Assembly: GCF_020164785.1 (NCBI RefSeq)
Contig: NZ_JAIUGX010000001.1
Location: forward strand, 62,001 to 126,000
From: Mesorhizobium sp. ES1-1
GTDB taxonomy: Bacteria; Pseudomonadota; Alphaproteobacteria; Rhizobiales; Rhizobiaceae
DNA: 64,000 nt
Reading direction: 5' to 3'
The notes beneath the pieces are model-generated. The model was given only the letters and a program-made list of their open reading frames with translations, did not search any database and was not told the origin of the DNA. Shown piece after piece: positions 27,473 to 37,006 of this stretch (the stretch's first letter is position 1; every line of letters starts with the position of its first letter). The position numbers and the translations under genes were made by a program.

Positions 27473-27913
27473 GTGTTTCTGCGTATCCTCTTAGGCGTCA
27501 CTGCCGCCGCGTCGACTGGCGGCGTTCAAGCGTCATCGCTGGTGTTTCCCGCCGCGCCTTCCTCGACGCCCTCCATCGTTGCGCTGTCTCCTATGGGCCT
27601 GGCCAAGACGCGCGATGTGGTGGCCCTGGGCGAGCCCGATGTCACTTATGAAAAAGTGGCGGCGGTCCCGGCGGCGCCGGAGGCACCGGCGCGACACGTA
27701 TTCATGCCCGCGCCCGTGATCATTCGCGGCGGCGTCGTCGGCGGAAATGCCACGGTGCCGACGCAAGGTGCGGCGCCTGCAGCCGCCACCGCCCCTGCGA
27801 CCGCCTCGGCAGACTCTCCGCCGGAGGCACAGACGAATCCCAACGAGCCGGCAACATCCCAAGAACCGGCACCCCCCGTCCAGCCGACCAAGCGGACAGT
27901 CGGGACCAAGTAG
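27473..27913 (+). CDS. Secreted Ala/Pro-rich protein of unknown function
   Basis: I take GTG 27473 as the start because AGGGAG lies 6 bases upstream. It gives a 146-residue protein with a signal peptide (FLRILLGVTAAASTGGVQAS). The open frame also allows a start at 27404. The second half is low-complexity Ala/Pro/Thr (PAAATAPATASADSPP, PAPPVQPTKRTVGTK), like a cell-wall or periplasm-spanning linker. No domain is recognised. It is divergent from the Sua5 gene. Confidence 0.5.
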   Translation: MFLRILLGVTAAASTGGVQASSLVFPAAPSSTPSIVALSPMGLAKTRDVVALGEPDVTYEKVAAVPAAPEAPARHVFMPAPVIIRGGVVGGNATVPTQGAAPAAATAPATASADSPPEAQTNPNEPATSQEPAPPVQPTKRTVGTK

Positions 27914-28077
27914 CCGCCGTTCCAATGGCGGATCAACACAATCGCAGCTTGACGGCGGCCCGCTCGCCTGCCCACGATCGCCGGGCAAATCTCAGGGATC
28001 AGGTCGGCAGGCGCCGCCGCCTGAATTTCGTCAAGCGGCGATGGCATAGGCGTTTCATCGTTCGAAGGGGGTTGATC

Positions 28078-28467
28078 ATGAGACTATCCAGGACTGTGAC
28101 AGTGGCCGGGCTTTTGCTGGCATCGCTGATTGGCGCCGCTGCGGCGCATGCCGATGATTTGCTGGGGTCCTATGTCGCGCGTATTTCCGATCGCGATCAC
28201 CAGGCGAGTGATGGCTACGCGCTGGAAGGCGCCGCGCAGATGGTGCGCCAGGACCGAGCCAATTGGCATAAATTCCACCGCCGCGACCGCGATGACGAGG
28301 GTGATTCCTGGTTCAGGAGCAATGACCAGCGAGCCGATTTGCAACGCATGCTGGGACGACCCGGCGCGATGAGTTCCTCGACGCGGCGAGCCATCGTCAA
28401 CGGCGAACCGCTGATCCAGGTCGATGTGTACGAAAACAGCGTGCGCGTGAGCATTCTCGAAGACTGA
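28078..28467 (+). CDS. Small secreted protein of unknown function
   Basis: The 129-residue product has a Sec signal (MRLSRTVTVAGLLLASLIGAAAAHA) and probable cleavage before DDLL. The mature part is strongly charged, with FHRRDRDDEGDSWF in the middle, and ends VDVYENSVRVSILED. It has no cysteines. The ribosome site GAAGGGG sits 7 bases before ATG 28078. It is probably periplasmic. I do not recognise the family. It converges on the acidic-protein gene. Confidence 0.6.
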   Translation: MRLSRTVTVAGLLLASLIGAAAAHADDLLGSYVARISDRDHQASDGYALEGAAQMVRQDRANWHKFHRRDRDDEGDSWFRSNDQRADLQRMLGRPGAMSSSTRRAIVNGEPLIQVDVYENSVRVSILED

Positions 28468-28491
28468 CGGCCGGCTTCGCTGAGCAAGAAG

Positions 28492-28517
28492 AAGGGCGAC
28501 GCTCACGCGCCGCCCTT
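28492..28517. terminator. Hairpin between converging genes, possible bidirectional terminator
   Basis: AAGGGCGACGC-TCAC-GCGCCGCCCTT forms a stem with one mismatch. It sits between two converging genes (ends at 28467 and 28545). The following T-runs are weak on both strands. Confidence 0.4.
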
Positions 28518-28544
28518 CCCTGTAAGCAGGAGCGGACCGAAATC

Positions 28545-28865
28545 TCAGGCCGCTTCGTCCTTTTCGTCTTCATCGTCTTCGGACTCCTCATCTTCGGAAT
28601 CGTCGTCGCCGTCAGCCTTCACACTGTCGTCGGCGTTATCTTCGTCTTCGTCTTCTTCGTCGCCCGGCAGAGTGGGGTCTTCGGCGCCGTCTTGATCAGA
28701 CACATCGCCTTCCTCATCGTCGCCGTCTTGGTCGCCATCCGACAGGTCGGCCCCTTCGACCTGGACGGTCGCGGCACGATCGAGCTCGGTCTCGGAAGCG
28801 GATGCGAGCGCCTCGGCAGGCGCCGGGGTTTCTTCAGTTATTTCGATTTCGTGATTGGAATTCAT
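28545..28865 (-). CDS. Hyperacidic low-complexity protein
   Basis: By hand count about 48 of the 106 residues are Asp or Glu, against two Lys and one Arg. The C-terminal two-thirds is nearly all D, E, S and G (GDEEDEDEDNADDS, SEDEESEDDEDEKDEAA). The N-terminus MNSNHEIEITEETPAPAE has no signal peptide. It should be cytosolic and intrinsically disordered, perhaps a metal, cation or nucleic-acid-mimic protein, but that is speculation. It lies 110 bases downstream of glyS on the same strand. Confidence 0.6.
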   Translation of the reverse strand: MNSNHEIEITEETPAPAEALASASETELDRAATVQVEGADLSDGDQDGDDEEGDVSDQDGAEDPTLPGDEEDEDEDNADDSVKADGDDDSEDEESEDDEDEKDEAA

Positions 28866-28975
28866 GAAAGCCTCCGTTGGATTGGGGAACGTGTCCCTTT
28901 TGCCACCGTGAGGTCATCGTCATATGACTGTAAGCCGGCTCGAACCGCCGGCTCGGAGATATTTTTCTCGGTCGC

Positions 28976-31354
28976 TCAGCCCGCGATCTTAGAGAAATCC
29001 GCGACTTGGCCGGTGGCTGTCCTGATGCGGGCGAGCAGCGCCAGCCGGTTGGCGCGGACAGCCTGGTCCTCATCATTCACGAGAACATGCTCGAAGAATG
29101 AATCAACCGGTTCGCGCAACACGCTAAGCGCCATCAGTGCCGCCGAAAAGTCTTCGTTTTGAATCGCTTCGCCGGCTTGCTTCTCGGCTTGATTCACAGC
29201 GGCGAACAGTGATTTTTCGGCATCTTCCTTGAGCAAGGCAGGGTCGACGATCTTGCCGACCACGGTCTTTTTCTTCTCCTCGGCGGCCAAAATGTTAGCG
29301 GCGCGCTTGGTGCCGGCAAGCAGGTTCCTGCCATCGTCCGTATCGAGCAACTTGCCCAGTGCCTCGACACGGCGGACGATCTGCAGCAGGTCGTCGGATT
29401 GCGGCGTGATCACCGCATCGATGAGATCATGCCGCGCACCCTGATCGCGGAGGTAGACCTTCAACCGGTCACGGAAGAAAGCGAGGAGGTCGCCGATGAA
29501 TGGCGACAAGGACGCCTCCATCTCCATCATCCGCTGGCCGTCAAAGAACTCTTGTTCCTGATCGGCATTGCCGGAGGTTGGCGAGCTTGTGCTGGCCAAT
29601 CCGCCTTTCAAAAGCCCGGAGATCAGGCCAGCTTCCGACAACAACCGGCTGGAACCCTTATAGTCTCGAATGCGGGAATCCAGCATGGCGACCACGCCAC
29701 GAGGCTCGGCGCCCTCGCCGGGCCGCTGATATGCGGAAAGTGCGGCTGAGACCGCCACTGTAATGGCGGCGCCAAGCGGCAGACTGATACCGTTTTCCAA
29801 GATGATCCTGACCACGCCCAGCGCAGCTCGACGCAATGCGTAGGGATCCTTCGATCCTGTCGGCTTCTCGTCAATGGCCCAGAAGCCAACCAGCGTATCC
29901 AGCTTGTCGGAGAGCGCAACGGCCACCGACACCGGATCGCTCGGCACATAATCGGACGGACCTTGCGGCTTGTAATGTTCCTCAATAGCCGCCGCCACGG
30001 ATGGATGCTCGCCCTGGAGCAAGGCGTATTTGCGGCCCATGGCGCCCTGCAATTCAGGGAACTCGCCCACCACTTCGGTGGTCAGATCGGCCTTGGCGAG
30101 GACCGCAGCGCGACGCGCCAAGACCGGATCGGCTCCAACGATCGCGGCCAGTTCTTCAGCCAGCAGGTTGATCCGCTCCACCCGTTCGCCCTGCGTACCG
30201 AGCTTGGCATGGAACGTCACGCCCAGATGGTCGAGGCGGGCCATGCGCTGATCGAGCGGCTTCGCCAAATCGAGATCGAATTTCTCAGCTGATGCCTCGA
30301 GCTGTCCGAGATCAGGCAAATCGCCCTGGTCGGTGGTCCAAAAATACAGTGCGTCGGAGAGGCGAGCGCGCACGACCTTACCGTTGCCGTGCGCGATCTC
30401 CTTGCCGCCGTCCCTGGCCTCGATGTTGGCGGTCAGGATGAAGCGGTTGGAAAGCTTGTCGACCACGCCCTGCGGTCTCGTCACGAAGCACTTCTGGTTG
30501 GCCCTGATGGTCAGCCGGATGACCTCGGCCGGAATTGCCAGGAATGCCTGCTCGAACTCGCCCATCAGCACGACAGGCCATTCGACGAGGCCGCACACTT
30601 CCTCGAGCAGGCCCTCATCCTCCACCAGGTCGAGCCCGCTGGCGAAGGCGAGGTTGCGGGCGTCGGCAAGGATGATTTCCTTGCGCCGATCGGCATCGAG
30701 CACGACCTTCGCCGCCTCGAGTTTAGAGACATAATCGTCGAAGCGCCGCACGGTGATGGCATCAGGTGCGTGGAAGCGATGACCGTAGGTGATATTGCCC
30801 GAACGGATGCCGTCGATCTCGAACTCGACCACCACCGGCTCCTCGGTCTCCGGCCCGAAGGTGCACAGGATCGATTGCAGCGGGCGTACCCAGCGTAGCG
30901 AGCCGGGCTTTGCCGAGGCCGGCCCCCAGCGCATCGACTTCGGCCACGGGAAGTCGCGGATGATGCCCGGCACCAATTCGGCGATGATCTCTTCCGCCGC
31001 CCTTCCCGGCTTCGAAATGTGGGCAACATAGAAGTCGCCCTTCTTCGGGTCGGAGTGCACATGCGCCTCGGCGATCGACGACAACCCCGCCTTGCGCAGG
31101 AAGCCCTGAACCGCCTGTTCAGGCGCGGCCACCGAGGGGCCCTTGATCTCTTCGCTTACATCCCTCGAGCGCGCGGTGAGGCCCCTTACATCGAGCGCCA
31201 GACGTCGCGGCGTCCAATATTCGCGCGCCGCCTCATAAGTCAGTCCCGCCTCCACCAGGCCGTCGGTGAGCATCTTCCTGAGATCACTCGCCGCCTTGCG
31301 CTGCATGCGGGCGGGAATTTCTTCCGAGCGAAGTTCTAGAAGCAGGTCAGGCAT
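28976..31354 (-). CDS. glyS: Glycyl-tRNA synthetase beta subunit
   Basis: The 792-residue beta subunit recognises tRNA-Gly and pairs with GlyQ as an alpha2beta2 enzyme. The start [18 protein letters not shown] is the family hallmark. Later blocks include [21 protein letters not shown] and the HD-like core [18 protein letters not shown] segment ([19 protein letters not shown]). The anticodon-binding DALR-like domain lies near the C-terminus ([14 protein letters not shown]). The sequence around residues 600-630 ([16 protein letters not shown]) looks like a flexible insertion. ATG 31354 is the family start. Confidence 0.97.
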   Translation of the reverse strand: MPDLLLELRSEEIPARMQRKAASDLRKMLTDGLVEAGLTYEAAREYWTPRRLALDVRGLTARSRDVSEEIKGPSVAAPEQAVQGFLRKAGLSSIAEAHVHSDPKKGDFYVAHISKPGRAAEEIIAELVPGIIRDFPWPKSMRWGPASAKPGSLRWVRPLQSILCTFGPETEEPVVVEFEIDGIRSGNITYGHRFHAPDAITVRRFDDYVSKLEAAKVVLDADRRKEIILADARNLAFASGLDLVEDEGLLEEVCGLVEWPVVLMGEFEQAFLAIPAEVIRLTIRANQKCFVTRPQGVVDKLSNRFILTANIEARDGGKEIAHGNGKVVRARLSDALYFWTTDQGDLPDLGQLEASAEKFDLDLAKPLDQRMARLDHLGVTFHAKLGTQGERVERINLLAEELAAIVGADPVLARRAAVLAKADLTTEVVGEFPELQGAMGRKYALLQGEHPSVAAAIEEHYKPQGPSDYVPSDPVSVAVALSDKLDTLVGFWAIDEKPTGSKDPYALRRAALGVVRIILENGISLPLGAAITVAVSAALSAYQRPGEGAEPRGVVAMLDSRIRDYKGSSRLLSEAGLISGLLKGGLASTSSPTSGNADQEQEFFDGQRMMEMEASLSPFIGDLLAFFRDRLKVYLRDQGARHDLIDAVITPQSDDLLQIVRRVEALGKLLDTDDGRNLLAGTKRAANILAAEEKKKTVVGKIVDPALLKEDAEKSLFAAVNQAEKQAGEAIQNEDFSAALMALSVLREPVDSFFEHVLVNDEDQAVRANRLALLARIRTATGQVADFSKIAG

Positions 31355-31523
31355 GATTGGGGCTCGCAGGGCAATGGTCCGCCGGGGGCATAGCAACTCG
31401 GCCGACCGCTGTCACCCTTTCCGCGCGGCGATCGCCGACTCCGTCTCGACCAGGATCTGCATGAACCGAATACCCGCGCCGAAGCGACACACACTCAAGA
31501 CAGGAGCTATTGGCTGAGCGACC

Positions 31524-31598
31524 ATGAAGACGATATCGGCATTGCTGCAAATCCTCGCACTCAGCGCCTGCTTCACGGCGCAGGTTCATGGCCCGTGA
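31524..31598 (+). CDS. Possible 24-codon lipoprotein-like mini-ORF in the glyS/glyQ gap
   Basis: The 303-base gap between glyS and glyQ (31355-31657) holds no normal gene. On the plus strand ATG 31524 opens a 24-residue frame with a hydrophobic core and a lipobox-like end (ILALSAC), stopping at 31598. AGGAG occurs at 31502-31506, too far for a good ribosome site. It could be a chance frame. Confidence 0.15.
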   Translation: MKTISALLQILALSACFTAQVHGP

Positions 31599-31657
31599 TG
31601 CCTGGCGTTCGCCGAGCCTTGCAGACGATGGAAGCCTTTACGCTCAACAGCCAGACT

Positions 31658-32602
31658 CTAGGCCGCTAGCCCACCCGCCTTGGTCTTCAGGAACGCTTCG
31701 CCGCAGGCTTTCGCCAGATTGCGCACCCGCAGGATGAAGCTCTGCCGCTCGGTGACTGAAATCACGCCGCGCGCGTCGAGCAGGTTGAAGACATGGCTGG
31801 CTTTGATACACTGGTCATAGGCCGGAAAGACCATGCGGTGCATGGGCAGATCGTCGTTCGAGGCCGGCGCACCCGCATCAAGCAGCGCCTTGCATTCGGC
31901 CTCTGCGTCCTCGAAATGCCTGAGCAGCATCGCGGTGTTGGCGAATTCGAAATTGTGCCGCGAATATTCCTGCTCGGCCTGCAGGAAGACGTCGCCGTAG
32001 CTGACCCTGTCGGCGCCTTCGCGGCCGTTGAAATTGAGGTCGTAGACGTTGTCGACACCCTGCACATACATGGCCAGCCGCTCCAGACCGTAGGTCAATT
32101 CTCCGGCCACCGGCGCGCATTCAATGCCGCAGACCTGCTGGAAATAGGTGAATTGCGACACTTCCATGCCGTCGCACCAGCACTCCCAGCCCAGGCCCCA
32201 CGCACCCAGCGTCGGGCTTTCCCAATCATCCTCGACGAAACGGATGTCGTGCAGAAGCGGATCGACGCCGATTGCCGCCAGGGAGCCTAGATAGAGCTCC
32301 TGAAGATTGGGCGGATTGGGCTTCAGGATCACCTGATACTGGTAATAATGCTGCAGCCGGTTCGGGTTCTCGCCATAGCGCCCATCCTTGGGGCGACGCG
32401 AAGGCTGGACATAGGCGGCGTTCCAGCGCCGCGGCCCAAGGGCGCGCAACGTCGTCGCCGGATGAAATGTGCCAGCGCCGACCTCCATGTCGTAAGGCTG
32501 CAGGATGACGCAGCCATAGGCGGCCCAGTAATTGTGCAAGGTCAGGATCAGCCCCTGGAACGAGCGGCTGGGGTGCATATGGGCGGGGATTTCAACGGTC
32601 AC
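31658..32602 (-). CDS. glyQ: Glycyl-tRNA synthetase alpha subunit
   Basis: GlyQ holds the class II catalytic core that activates glycine. The 314-residue protein has [59 protein letters not shown] and GLERLAMY. The frame is open to 32650, but GTG 32602 has GAGG 5 bases upstream and gives the usual short N-terminus ([12 protein letters not shown]). ATG 32578 is a shorter alternative. glyS follows on the same strand after 303 bases. Confidence 0.96.
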   Translation of the reverse strand: MTVEIPAHMHPSRSFQGLILTLHNYWAAYGCVILQPYDMEVGAGTFHPATTLRALGPRRWNAAYVQPSRRPKDGRYGENPNRLQHYYQYQVILKPNPPNLQELYLGSLAAIGVDPLLHDIRFVEDDWESPTLGAWGLGWECWCDGMEVSQFTYFQQVCGIECAPVAGELTYGLERLAMYVQGVDNVYDLNFNGREGADRVSYGDVFLQAEQEYSRHNFEFANTAMLLRHFEDAEAECKALLDAGAPASNDDLPMHRMVFPAYDQCIKASHVFNLLDARGVISVTERQSFILRVRNLAKACGEAFLKTKAGGLAA

Positions 32603-32703
32603 GGTGGCCTCGACTGGAAAGGCTTGCTTGCCGGCACGTCGTAGACACACGATGGGGGAGCGTCAAGCAAGGCACGTCGCACGTGTGGCCGGGCTTGCTG
32701 GAC

Positions 32704-32732
32704 GAAAACGGGGCTCCAGATTGGCGCCCCGT
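32704..32732 (-). terminator. Rho-independent terminator after the TPR gene
   Basis: On the minus strand ACGGGGC-(11 nt)-GCCCCGT is followed by TTTTCG. It lies 19 bases beyond the TPR gene stop, and its T-run is on the correct side for leftward transcription. Confidence 0.55.
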
Positions 32733-32750
32733 CACTAATCATGCAGGGGC

Positions 32751-34526
32751 TCACCCCTTGGGGGCGGGCACCGGCTCGGGCTTGACCTTCGGCGTTTCCT
32801 GCGCCGTGTTGGCTTCGATCGGCGGCAGGCCTTTCATCAACTTCTGCTGCAAGGTGGCAAGCACATCGGGGTCCGGCTTCAGGTCGCGCGCCTGGTTCCA
32901 CTGGAACGTGGCTTCCAGCTTGCGGCCGACGCGCCAGTAGGCATCGCCGAGATGGTCGTTCAGAACCGGATCTTCGGGCTTCAGCGACACGGCGCGTTCC
33001 ATTTCGCGCACTGCGTCGTCGAACCTGCCCATGCGGAAATAGGCCCAACCCAGGGAGTCCACGATGTAGCCGTCGCTTGGCCTGAGATCCACGGCCTTCT
33101 GGATCATCGCCAGGCCTTCCTTGAGGTTCATGTTCATGTCGACCCAGGAATAGCCGAGATAGTTCAGCACCTGCGGCTGATCAGGGACCAGTTCCAGCGC
33201 CTTGCGGAAATTCGGTTCGGCCTTTGGCCACTCCTTCAGCCGCTCGTAAGCGATGCCGCGCTGGTAGAAGATGTTCCAATTGGCCGCGGTCGGGGTCTTC
33301 AGTTCGGCGACAGCCTTGTCGAAAAGATCGGCTGCCGAACGGAAATCCTCCTTCGAAGAATAGACGCCGCCTAGCGCAAGGTAAGCGCGCATGTCGTCAG
33401 GGTGCGCTTCGACAATGGACTTCAGATGGGCGACGGCCTCGTCCTGGCGGTTGAGATCGGCAAGGTTGAGGCCAAGCTGCAGGTCCGAAAGCTCTTTCAA
33501 GGGCGATGAGGCCGGGATCCGCCGGTACAGCGCGATGGCTCCCTCGCCATCCTTCAACTGCTCGGAAACGGCGGCGAGCTGTACCAGTGCAGCGTCGCTT
33601 TCGGGCTTCAGGGCAAGCGCATACTGCAAATAGAGGCGCACGAAAGGCTCCCCGCCGCCACGGTTGAGCGCGGTGGCGAGATCGAGCAGGATCTCTGAGG
33701 CTCCGTCGGCCGGACCCGAGACAAAGGGCTCGATCTTGTCGCCCTTGCTGATCTTGTCGCGCAGGGCGACGATCTCAAGCTTGCCCGGTGCGAACGCCTC
33801 GGCCTTGTCGAGCACCGACAGCGCCTTGGCTTTGTCGCCCTTGCGGGCCAGGAAGGATGCGTAAGCCTGGGCATTGCGCATCCAAGTTTCGGGAGCCGAG
33901 CCGCCGGCTGCGGTATCCTGCATGGTTGCGGCATAGATCGCATCGGCCTTTTCCGGCATGCCGGAAGCATCCGCGATAAGCGCGCGATGGAACGACTTGA
34001 ACAGTCCGAACCAATCCGGTCCCTGGAGCTTGTCGATGGATGCCATCGCATCGCTGGCGTGGCCGGCGCCTTGCTCGGCCCAGCCGGACATGATCCCGGA
34101 AATCAGGCGGTCGAGATCCGATTCCAGCGCCAGCTTGAGCCAGTACTGCGCCTTGGCGAAATCCTTCTTGTGAAAGGAATCGACCGACAGCGCGAGACGC
34201 GAGAAGCGCTCGACGTCGGGGACTTCCTTCAGCTTGTCGGCATAGACCAGCGATTCCTCGAACCTGCCCTGCGCGATGAGCGACAGCATCAGGCTCTGTT
34301 GCAGGTTGGAGTCGCCAGGGCCGAAAGCCAAGGCTTGCTTATAATAGGCAATCGCGCTCTCAAGGTCATTGTCACCTTCGGCGATACGCGCAGCCAGATA
34401 GGCTCCAGAGAACGACGTGATCTTGACCGGTTCGGTGGTTTGCTTTGCGTAGGTCGGCACGGCCGAGATCGCCACACCAGTCACAATTGCCAGCCTTGTC
34501 AGCCAGCGCGCACGTCCTTGCCGCAT
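32751..34526 (-). CDS. Large TPR-repeat periplasmic/outer-membrane-associated protein
   Basis: This 591-residue protein has an N-terminal signal peptide (LTRLAIVTGVAISAVPTYA) and many tetratricopeptide repeats. The clearest are at the C-terminus: NWNIFYQRGIAYERLKEWPKAEPNFRKAL, DSLGWAYFRMGRFDDAVREMERAV and DHLGDAYWRVGRKLEA. The tail is Pro/Lys-rich. TPR proteins are protein-protein scaffolds, and the partner here is unknown. Related long TPR proteins sit beside polyprenyl synthase and glyQ in many Rhizobiales. A terminator follows the gene. Confidence 0.88.
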   Translation of the reverse strand: MRQGRARWLTRLAIVTGVAISAVPTYAKQTTEPVKITSFSGAYLAARIAEGDNDLESAIAYYKQALAFGPGDSNLQQSLMLSLIAQGRFEESLVYADKLKEVPDVERFSRLALSVDSFHKKDFAKAQYWLKLALESDLDRLISGIMSGWAEQGAGHASDAMASIDKLQGPDWFGLFKSFHRALIADASGMPEKADAIYAATMQDTAAGGSAPETWMRNAQAYASFLARKGDKAKALSVLDKAEAFAPGKLEIVALRDKISKGDKIEPFVSGPADGASEILLDLATALNRGGGEPFVRLYLQYALALKPESDAALVQLAAVSEQLKDGEGAIALYRRIPASSPLKELSDLQLGLNLADLNRQDEAVAHLKSIVEAHPDDMRAYLALGGVYSSKEDFRSAADLFDKAVAELKTPTAANWNIFYQRGIAYERLKEWPKAEPNFRKALELVPDQPQVLNYLGYSWVDMNMNLKEGLAMIQKAVDLRPSDGYIVDSLGWAYFRMGRFDDAVREMERAVSLKPEDPVLNDHLGDAYWRVGRKLEATFQWNQARDLKPDPDVLATLQQKLMKGLPPIEANTAQETPKVKPEPVPAPKG

Positions 34527-34690
34527 CGTATCCCTTTCAGCCAGGCGCCATCTCCGCGTCAGCGGGATCGACGTAGACTCGATCTTTGCCGATAAAGCAT
34601 GGCCTTTTTGGGGTCGCGCTTCAATCCGCCTCGAATCACAATCGGGTCAGCCAATTAACAAACCATGGCCGGGCGTTTTGGCAACGCTTC

Positions 34691-35707
34691 TCAGTTCACC
34701 CGGCTGATGCAGAAATCGATGACGTCGATCAGCGCAGATTTCTGTGGGGTCGATTCCAGGGGCGCCAGTGCGTCGCGGGCGATCTCGCCGAAATGGCGGG
34801 CGCGGCCTATCGTGTCGGCGATGGCGCCGTGGCGGGTCATCAGGCCGACCGCCTTTTCCAGGCCCGCATCGTCGGTGACATTCTCCTCGATGGCGCGCTT
34901 CCAGAAGGTGCGCTCGGCCTTGCTGCCGCGCCGGTAAGCGAGGATGACCGGCAGGGTCACCTTGCCCTCGCGGAAATCGTCGCCGACATTCTTGCCGAGA
35001 TCCTTGCTGTTGCCGCCATAGTCCAGGGCGTCATCGATCAGCTGGAAGGCCAAGCCGAGATTCATGCCGTAGGAGCGCAGCGCGGCACGGTCATTGCGCG
35101 TGGCCTGCGCGATGACGGGGCCGACTTCGGCGGCAGCCGAAAACAGTGCCGCCGTCTTGGCCTTGATGACGGCGAAATGTTCGTCCTCGGTGGTCTCCAG
35201 GTTCTTGGCGGCGGCAAGCTGCATCACCTCGCCCTCGGCGATGATCGAGGCCGCGCTTGACAGGATGTCGAGCGCTTCTAGCGAACCGACGTCGACCATC
35301 ATTCGGAAAGCCTGTCCAAGCAGGAAATCGCCGACCAGCACGCTGGCCTGGTTGCCCCAGATCATGCGGGCCGTCTTGTTGCCGCGCCGCATGCCGCTTT
35401 CGTCGACGACATCGTCGTGCAGCAAGGTTGCCGTGTGCATGAATTCGACCGAGGTGGCGAGCTTGACATGACCTTCGCCGGCGTAACCGAACATCTGCGC
35501 GGCGGCGAGCGTCAGCATAGGTCGCAGCCTCTTGCCGCCCGAGGAGATCAGATGATTGGCGATCTCGGGGATCATCTCGACGTCGGAACCGGCCTTGGAC
35601 AGAATCAATTTATTGACGCGACCCATATCGGCCGCCGTCAGATCGATGAGATCCTTGATGGAAGCTGGCTCCCGCTTTCCGTCTTCGATGTTGAGAACGA
35701 CACCCAC
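34691..35707 (-). CDS. Polyprenyl (octaprenyl/decaprenyl-type) diphosphate synthase
   Basis: This 338-residue trans-prenyltransferase has the first Asp-rich motif LLHDDVVDESGMRRG, GGKRLRP for IPP binding and the second LIDDALDYGG. It extends farnesyl diphosphate to the long chain used for ubiquinone. Chain length (C40 or C50) cannot be set by eye; rhizobia mostly make Q-10. I prefer GTG 35707 with GGGAG 8 bases upstream over GTG 35716. It is divergent from the DUF2007 gene, and its product feeds UbiA. Confidence 0.93.
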   Translation of the reverse strand: MGVVLNIEDGKREPASIKDLIDLTAADMGRVNKLILSKAGSDVEMIPEIANHLISSGGKRLRPMLTLAAAQMFGYAGEGHVKLATSVEFMHTATLLHDDVVDESGMRRGNKTARMIWGNQASVLVGDFLLGQAFRMMVDVGSLEALDILSSAASIIAEGEVMQLAAAKNLETTEDEHFAVIKAKTAALFSAAAEVGPVIAQATRNDRAALRSYGMNLGLAFQLIDDALDYGGNSKDLGKNVGDDFREGKVTLPVILAYRRGSKAERTFWKRAIEENVTDDAGLEKAVGLMTRHGAIADTIGRARHFGEIARDALAPLESTPQKSALIDVIDFCISRVN

Positions 35708-35907
35708 GACAAACACTCCCGTCTTGATATAACGCGTGCGACGGCACCCTTAGTCCCACCGGACTCTAGGGCGGCGGACACGGCCACGGCAAGTGGCGAA
35801 TTGGCGCGGCGCCGACAACAGACCGCCACCGATGCCTCGGGGCGTTGCTTGCCAGGGAAATCCGGCCGCCGGTTTACAGAAGCCCCGCAAACTGAGAGTT
35901 TCGCCCG

Positions 35908-36132
35908 ATGATCGAGCTTATCCGCACCAACGACGCCGTCATCATCTCCTTTGTCGAATCGCTGATGCGCGATGCTGGCATCGGCTGCTTCGTCGCTGAC
36001 CAGAACATGAGCGTGCTCGACGGGTCGCTCGGCATCCTGCCGCGGCGCGTCATGGTCGATGCCGACCAGGCCGACGCGGCCCGTCGCATCCTGACCGACG
36101 CGGGCATCGCCAACGAGATCCGCCGCACATGA
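35908..36132 (+). CDS. DUF2007 family putative signal transducing protein
   Basis: This 74-residue protein has the DUF2007 fold MIELIRTNDAVIISFVESLMRDAGI ... FVADQNMS ... RRVMVDADQADAARRIL, a ferredoxin-like module. Some relatives are tied to PII-like signalling, but no function is proven. Its stop overlaps the start of the methyltransferase by 4 bases (ATGA), so translation is coupled. Confidence 0.9.
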   Translation: MIELIRTNDAVIISFVESLMRDAGIGCFVADQNMSVLDGSLGILPRRVMVDADQADAARRILTDAGIANEIRRT

Positions 36133-36932
36133 TTTCCGCCGCGCCAGCCGCGCTTGCTCCGGACACGCCGGCCCACACGGTCGACGCCTTCCATCGCGGG
36201 CGGTTCTGGCTGGTGCAGCCCAAGCAGGGAGGCCATCGCGCCGGCATGGATGCGATGATGCTGGCGGCGGCCGTGCCTTCCTCATTCTGCGGCCGCGTCG
36301 CCGATTTCGGCGCTGGCGCGGGAGCCGCGGGACTGGCGGTGCTGTCGCGCTGTCCGACCGCGAAGACCGTGCTGGTCGAGCGTGCGCCGGAGATGGCGGC
36401 CTTCGCGGCGGCCAGCCTTGCCCATCCCGGCAATGCGCATCTCAGCGATCGCGCCACGGTGCTCGTCGCCGATGTTACGGCGTCCGGCCAGGCTCGGGCA
36501 AAAGCGGGCCTCGCCGACCATGGTTTCGACTTCGTCATCATGAATCCGCCCTTCAACGCCGCGCGTGATCGCGCCACGCCTGATCGGCTGAGAAGGGAAG
36601 CCCATGTCATGGAAGATGGGCTGTTCGAGAGCTGGATTCGAAGCGCAGCGGCGGTGGTCAGGCCGCGCGGCGGTCTGGCCATCATTGCGCGGCCCGAACA
36701 GCTCGCTGCCATTCTGAATGCGATGACAGGCCGTTTCGGCGACGCCGAACTGCTTGCTGTCCATCCTCGCCCCGATGCAGCGGCGATCCGCATCGTCGTC
36801 AGGGCAGCACATGGCGCACGGGGAAGACTGGCCATCCGCCCGCCCCTGATGCTCCATGCGCAGTCCGGCAACGCACCCGACGGGCGCAGCGAAATGATCG
36901 CCAATGGTCTCGCCTCCCTGTTTGGCGATTGA
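36129..36932 (+). CDS. N6-adenine-type methyltransferase, TrmN6/YfiC-like
   Basis: This 267-residue SAM-dependent enzyme has GGHRAGMDAMML, the SAM loop VADFGAGAGAAGLAVL and the catalytic motif FVIMNPPFN. NPPF-type enzymes of this subfamily methylate A37 of tRNA1-Val in E. coli. The target here could be tRNA or another nucleic acid. It lies between DUF2007 (4-base overlap) and an S49 peptidase. Confidence 0.9.
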   Translation: MISAAPAALAPDTPAHTVDAFHRGRFWLVQPKQGGHRAGMDAMMLAAAVPSSFCGRVADFGAGAGAAGLAVLSRCPTAKTVLVERAPEMAAFAAASLAHPGNAHLSDRATVLVADVTASGQARAKAGLADHGFDFVIMNPPFNAARDRATPDRLRREAHVMEDGLFESWIRSAAAVVRPRGGLAIIARPEQLAAILNAMTGRFGDAELLAVHPRPDAAAIRIVVRAAHGARGRLAIRPPLMLHAQSGNAPDGRSEMIANGLASLFGD

Positions 36933-37006
36933 GCTTTTCCGGGCGGCACATTGCCGTTGGCCGGGAAATGCTTACATGCCTGCAAGCATCGACTGGAGAC
37001 CGCCTC

